From NCBI RefSeq assembly GCF_040096225.1, contig NZ_JBBMFC010000001.1, forward strand, positions 124,001-188,000: DNA of 64,000 nt, given 5' to 3'. Positions 60,732-64,000 of the stretch are shown piece by piece. A model generated the notes under the pieces. It did no database searches. It saw only the letters and a program-made list of their open reading frames with translations, and had not been told where the DNA came from. Position 1 is the stretch's first letter. Each line of letters begins with the position of its first letter. The position numbers and the translations under genes are program-made. The DNA is from Hominiventricola aquisgranensis. GTDB taxonomy: Bacteria > Bacillota > Clostridia > Lachnospirales > Lachnospiraceae.

Positions 60732-61727
60732 ATGGCCAGAGGAACGAACCAGAAATTGAAATTATATTATCTTGTACAGATCATGCTGGCGAAGACGGAT
60801 GAGGAACACAGCCTTACCATGCCGCAGATCATACAGGAGCTGGGAAAATATGATATTACGGCGGAAAGAAAAAGTATTTATCTGGATTTTGATGATATGA
60901 CAGATAAGCTGGGGATCGAAATCGTCAAGGAGCAGAGGGGAAGAGAGACCTATTATCATGTGGCTTCCAGAGAGTTTGAACTGGCAGAAGTAAAGCTTCT
61001 GATCGACGCGATCCAGTCATCAAAGTTCATCACAGAGAAGAAATCTTCTGCGCTGATCAGGAAAATCAAGAAATTTGTCAGTGAATATCAGGCAAAGCAA
61101 TTGCAGCGTCAGGTATTTGTACAGGGCAGAATCAAAACCATGAATGAGACTATATATTATGGTGTCGATGATATTCACCGGGCAATCTCTGAGAACCGGA
61201 AGATCCGATTCAAGTATTATCAGTGGAATATTAAGAAAGAGTTGGTTCCGAGACATAATGGAGACTGGATCACAGTAAGCCCCTGGGCACTTACATGGGA
61301 TGATGAAAATTATTATCTTGTGGCATATGACGGTGCAAGCGGAAAATGCAAGCACTACCGGGTGGACAAGATGATGAAGATTGAAATGCTGGAAGAAAAG
61401 CGGGAAGGAAAAGAAATTATTGACCAGTTTGATATGGCAGCATATGCAAAGGCTACCTTCGGAATGTATCAGGGAAATAAAGAAAAGGTGCAGATCCAGT
61501 TTCCGAACCGCATGTGCGGCGTATTTATCGACCGCTTTGGCAAAGACATTATCTTTCATCCAACAGATGAGGAACACAGCGTATTCAGTGTGGATGTAAA
61601 CGTCAGTCCCCAGTTCTTCGGGTGGATATTTGGCCTTGGAAAAGAAGTAAAAGTGATCGGACCGGAATCTGTGGTGGAGCAGATGAGAAAAACGGCAGAA
61701 GAGTTTATGGAAAATTATGAAATATAG
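60732..61727 (+). CDS. WYL-domain transcriptional regulator (YafY family)
   Basis: 331-aa protein. An N-terminal winged helix (about 5-75, LKLYYLVQIMLAKTDEEHSL then ITAERKSIYLDFDDM) is followed by a WYL domain (about 140-230) with RKIRFKYYQW, VSPWALTWDDENYYLVAY and KHYRVDKM, and a C-terminal WCX part. WYL proteins sense nucleic acid or ligand and often sit in defence islands. It starts 13 bases after fic with a GTGGAGG site and is co-transcribed. Confidence 0.9.
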   Translation: MARGTNQKLKLYYLVQIMLAKTDEEHSLTMPQIIQELGKYDITAERKSIYLDFDDMTDKLGIEIVKEQRGRETYYHVASREFELAEVKLLIDAIQSSKFITEKKSSALIRKIKKFVSEYQAKQLQRQVFVQGRIKTMNETIYYGVDDIHRAISENRKIRFKYYQWNIKKELVPRHNGDWITVSPWALTWDDENYYLVAYDGASGKCKHYRVDKMMKIEMLEEKREGKEIIDQFDMAAYAKATFGMYQGNKEKVQIQFPNRMCGVFIDRFGKDIIFHPTDEEHSVFSVDVNVSPQFFGWIFGLGKEVKVIGPESVVEQMRKTAEEFMENYEI

Positions 61728-61734
61728 CTGAAAG

Positions 61735-61770
61735 GCAGAAATCGGGAAAATGGACGGTTTCTGCTTTTTT
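61735..61770 (+). terminator. Terminator after the WYL gene
   Basis: GCAGAAA (61735-61741) pairs with TTTCTGC (61758-61764), followed by TTTTTT. Confidence 0.82.
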
Positions 61771-61849
61771 GCTATCCTTTTTAATGGACAGCTTGTGCAA
61801 TAAAATGAAATTAAATAAGGGGCAGTCTACTGCAGAGAAGGAGGTACCT

Positions 61850-62737
61850 ATGATTGTACAGATGAGTCGGAAGTCTGATATTTATCACAGACCAGGATGT
61901 CCATATATTTCCAGAATCCATGAATCATATATAGAAGCATTTGATATGGACGATCATAAAATCACACATTTTCAGCCATGTAAATATTGTTGTAACATGA
62001 AAACCATGTACAGAAAAATACAGCCGAATCTGCCGGAGATTTTTGGGATATTCAACTATCAGACAGAATATAACGGACAGTATATAAAGGTACATACAGA
62101 TTCTTACGACTGGAGAATTCTATTAAAGGCATCAGAGCAAAATATGCGATTGCTGCGCGAAGTACATGAAAATAATGGCGATGATTTGAAACTTATAAAA
62201 TGTGATGTTATGAAGAAGGAGAAGAATCTTCAGACAGTTATAAAATATATTGTAAATCAGGAAAAACTCAGTGCTTATCCAGAACCCTTCCGCAATCAGG
62301 TTATGCAGATCAAAGAATTTGCAGCCAGACATTATATGGAAATTGCATATGATGAGTCAGCTTTATATATTCTGACAGATATGGCAGCCTGGAAGATTGT
62401 GTATAGACCACGTAGAGACTGGTTTCAGCTGTTCCATGCACCATTTCAGGGACAGAAACTGACGATGGAGCAGGCGAAGATGGCATATTATCATTTGCAA
62501 ATGGATGTGCCGTGGGAGCAATCGCCGTATAAGCATATTAAATATATTTACAGACACGATGAAGCAAAGAAGATAGAAAAAGAGGACTACAGAAATCTTC
62601 CACAGAAAACCAAACGCGAAAAACATTATTATCAGCAGGCAAAAAGGCGGGAACAACGGAAAAGCACAAGAAGAGTCATGAATATATTTGAACAATTGGA
62701 AAGAAAAGAAGATATTAAACAGTATTCCTTTTGGTGA
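61850..62737 (+). CDS. Hypothetical protein with an N-terminal Ada-like zinc site
   Basis: 295-aa protein starting at 61850 behind AAGGAGG; an upstream frame from 61769 adds an unlikely leader. Residues about 10-45 resemble the Cys/His pattern of Ada-type zinc domains: IYHRPGCPYISRI and HFQPCKYCCNMK. The remainder is Lys/Tyr-rich and unrecognised; the C-terminus is strongly basic (KTKREKHYYQQAKRREQRKS), so nucleic-acid binding is possible. It is the last gene of the repeat-bounded cassette. Confidence 0.72.
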   Translation: MIVQMSRKSDIYHRPGCPYISRIHESYIEAFDMDDHKITHFQPCKYCCNMKTMYRKIQPNLPEIFGIFNYQTEYNGQYIKVHTDSYDWRILLKASEQNMRLLREVHENNGDDLKLIKCDVMKKEKNLQTVIKYIVNQEKLSAYPEPFRNQVMQIKEFAARHYMEIAYDESALYILTDMAAWKIVYRPRRDWFQLFHAPFQGQKLTMEQAKMAYYHLQMDVPWEQSPYKHIKYIYRHDEAKKIEKEDYRNLPQKTKREKHYYQQAKRREQRKSTRRVMNIFEQLERKEDIKQYSFW

Positions 62738-62754
62738 GAAAAGTTGTGAAATGC

Positions 62755-62783
62755 AAAAGGGTCGGCTGCGTGTCGACCTTTTA
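62755..62783 (+). terminator. Terminator at the end of the cassette
   Basis: AAAAGGGTCG and CGACCTTTT pair with one bulged G, followed by a short T-rich tail. Confidence 0.75.
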
Positions 62784-62824
62784 TATTTACGTTGCTGCAC
62801 TAAATTGATATAATAAATTCAAAT

Positions 62825-62970
62825 AGGAGTGATCGTCACCCATAAAAAAATCGGCAAAGGCGTGGTCGTGCAAATGGATGAGACAAAAGTGAAGATTGCA
62901 TTTGAAAAAGAGACCAAGGTGTTTGTGATAAGAGTGCTGGCGGCAAGTGGAATGGTGGAGGTGTAGAAAA
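62825..62970 (+). repeat. 146-bp direct repeat, copy 2 (orphan helicase 3' end)
   Basis: Identical to 59468-59613 except for four substitutions. It encodes the same 46 C-terminal residues and stop but has no start or upstream helicase sequence, so it is a fragment. A TGATATAATA box just before it resembles the fic promoter region. Confidence 0.95.
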
Positions 62971-62982
62971 GAGGTGATATGA

Positions 62983-63738
62983 GTGATCTATGTAACGGGC
63001 GACTGCCATCAGAATTTCCGAAAATTTAATACAAAAATATTTCCAGAACAGAAAGAGATGACAAAGGAAGACTATGTGATCATATGTGGAGATTTCGGCG
63101 GTGTCTGGAATAAAGAAGTGGAAAATAAGGAAGAAAAGCACTTGCTGGACTGGCTGGAAGAAAAGCCATTTACCACTCTGTTCGTGGATGGAAATCATGA
63201 AAATTTTGACCGGCTTTACAGCTATCCGGTGGAACTGTGGTACGGGGGCAAGGTGCATAAGATCCGTCCGTCAGTCATACATCTGATGAGGGGACAGATA
63301 TACGAAATTGATGGAAAAAGCTTTTTCACATTCGGAGGGGCAAGCAGTCATGACATAGAGAGTGGCATATTAGACCCGGAAGATCCGGATTTTAAAGAAA
63401 AAAAGAAATGGTTGGATCGGGAATGGCGCTCATATCGTGTTAATCATATCACCTGGTGGGCACAGGAACTTCCGTCAGAAGAAGAGATGCAGGAAGGACG
63501 CACGAATCTGGCAGCCCATGACAATCAAATAGACTTTATCGTAACCCATTGTTGTGCAACCAGCACGCAGATGCTGATAGACGCGCAGAAATTGAAGCCG
63601 GATATCGAAACAGATTATCTGGAGGAAATCAAGCAAACGATACAGTTCAAAAAATGGTTTTTCGGTCATTACCATGACAATCGGAATGTCAGTAAGAAAG
63701 AAATACTGATATATGAGCAATTTGTGAGAATTGGGTAA
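62983..63738 (+). CDS. Calcineurin-like metallophosphoesterase
   Basis: 251-aa protein. The metal and catalytic motifs of the family are in order: YVTGDCHQN (D-x-H), IICGDFGGVW (GD), VDGNHENFD (GNH-E), FIVTHCC (H) and FGHYHDN (GH-x-H). Substrate unknown; relatives act on nucleotides or phosphoproteins. GTG start with GAGGTG upstream. An ATG at 62979 is in another frame. It follows the second copy of the helicase end by 12 bases. Confidence 0.9.
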   Translation: MIYVTGDCHQNFRKFNTKIFPEQKEMTKEDYVIICGDFGGVWNKEVENKEEKHLLDWLEEKPFTTLFVDGNHENFDRLYSYPVELWYGGKVHKIRPSVIHLMRGQIYEIDGKSFFTFGGASSHDIESGILDPEDPDFKEKKKWLDREWRSYRVNHITWWAQELPSEEEMQEGRTNLAAHDNQIDFIVTHCCATSTQMLIDAQKLKPDIETDYLEEIKQTIQFKKWFFGHYHDNRNVSKKEILIYEQFVRIG

Positions 63739-64000
63739 TGGAAAAATTTGATGTGAAGGAGTATTTGAAAAATATTTAGTGATAAATTAATGATTCCTGC
63801 ATCTGGAAAAGTATTTGCAGAAAATGAAAAAGTCCGATTATGTGTGGTGAAAGAAAGTGAAAAGCAGGATTACATAGCTCTTTCTTATACATACAGTTGT
63901 ATGAAGTCCGCATTTAAAGATGAAGAATTTATAGAAGATCTGTGGAATGGATTTCTAAATGGGAAATCCTTCACCTGTACTGTGTATGACCAGAAGACTG
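63738..64000 (+). pseudogene. GNAT-acetyltransferase-like gene, frameshifted and cut by the window edge
   Basis: A frame from 63738 reads MEKFDVKEYLKNI and stops at 63779. The next frame reads FSDKLMIPASGKVFAENEK and stays open to the window end (KVRLCVVKESEKQDYIALSYTYS). Removing one A in the A run near 63768-63772 would join them into one protein, so this may be a frameshift or a sequence error. If not, translation could start at ATG 63790. The N-terminal pattern is compatible with a GNAT acetyltransferase; identity is weak because the C-terminal part is missing. Confidence 0.45.

Noticed and set aside
59468..62970. Insertion sequence or integron interpretation of the repeat-bounded cassette
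   Set aside because: There is no transposase or integrase and no terminal inverted repeat; the repeat is coding sequence from the helicase, so it is reported as a gene-end duplication.

Overview
The window reads as a chromosomal segment of a gut Firmicute, most likely a Lachnospiraceae genome (Mediterraneibacter, Dorea, Coprococcus or Blautia type). Pointers are a six-subunit Rnf complex with an added Tat-exported flavoprotein, T-box and THF riboswitch control, GGAGG ribosome binding sites, TTGACA/TATAAT promoters, and a gene set typical of anaerobic clostridia. The assignment is inferred from gene content and was not computed.

Layout: 1-690, 3' end of purL and a tRNA-Ser(CGA). 1029-10506, one plus-strand block: two TatA/B-family genes, tatC, a Tat-exported FMN/FAD reductase, rnfC, a fused rnfD-rnfG, rnfE, rnfA, rnfB and a lipoprotein ApbE. 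Together these look like a complete route carrying electrons from ferredoxin/NADH through Rnf to a covalently flavinylated reductase outside the membrane. 10507-17823: rqcH (minus), yicC-gmk-rpoZ, ptsI-ptsH and a CdaR-like regulator. 17826-22648: LRR, VWA, MoxR ATPase, DUF1622 and NudC. 22711-28567: a folate region. folE-HD-folP-folBK lies on the minus strand behind a THF riboswitch with a terminator; pabA-pabB-pabC lies divergently behind its own leader terminator.

28682-33622: membrane proteins, a decayed ATP-binding gene, a YaiI protein, and a HipBST-type three-gene toxin-antitoxin system with three evenly spaced operators and an apparently leaderless first gene. 33706-39081: hisS-aspS and three small zinc-ribbon/membrane proteins. 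39091-47761: a MATE exporter (minus), then a Trp T-box leader and the full trpEGDCFBA operon. 47790-55507: a Lon-like ATPase without protease, BrnQ, an NSS transporter with a divergent XRE regulator, a uracil permease and a PanE-like reductase.

55528-64000 looks accessory: XRE / ImmA-IrrE peptidase / PIN module, a UvrD-like helicase, then a 3.2-kb cassette (Fic, WYL regulator, unknown zinc-site protein) bracketed by a 146-bp direct repeat of the helicase 3' end, a phosphoesterase, and a truncated, probably frameshifted acetyltransferase-like gene.

The strongest leads are the Tat-reductase-Rnf(DG)-ApbE locus, the HipBST operator array, the repeat-bounded Fic/WYL cassette, and three unassigned structured intergenic elements (two of them in 3' UTRs directly before terminators). 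Nothing here was checked by alignment, folding software or database search.
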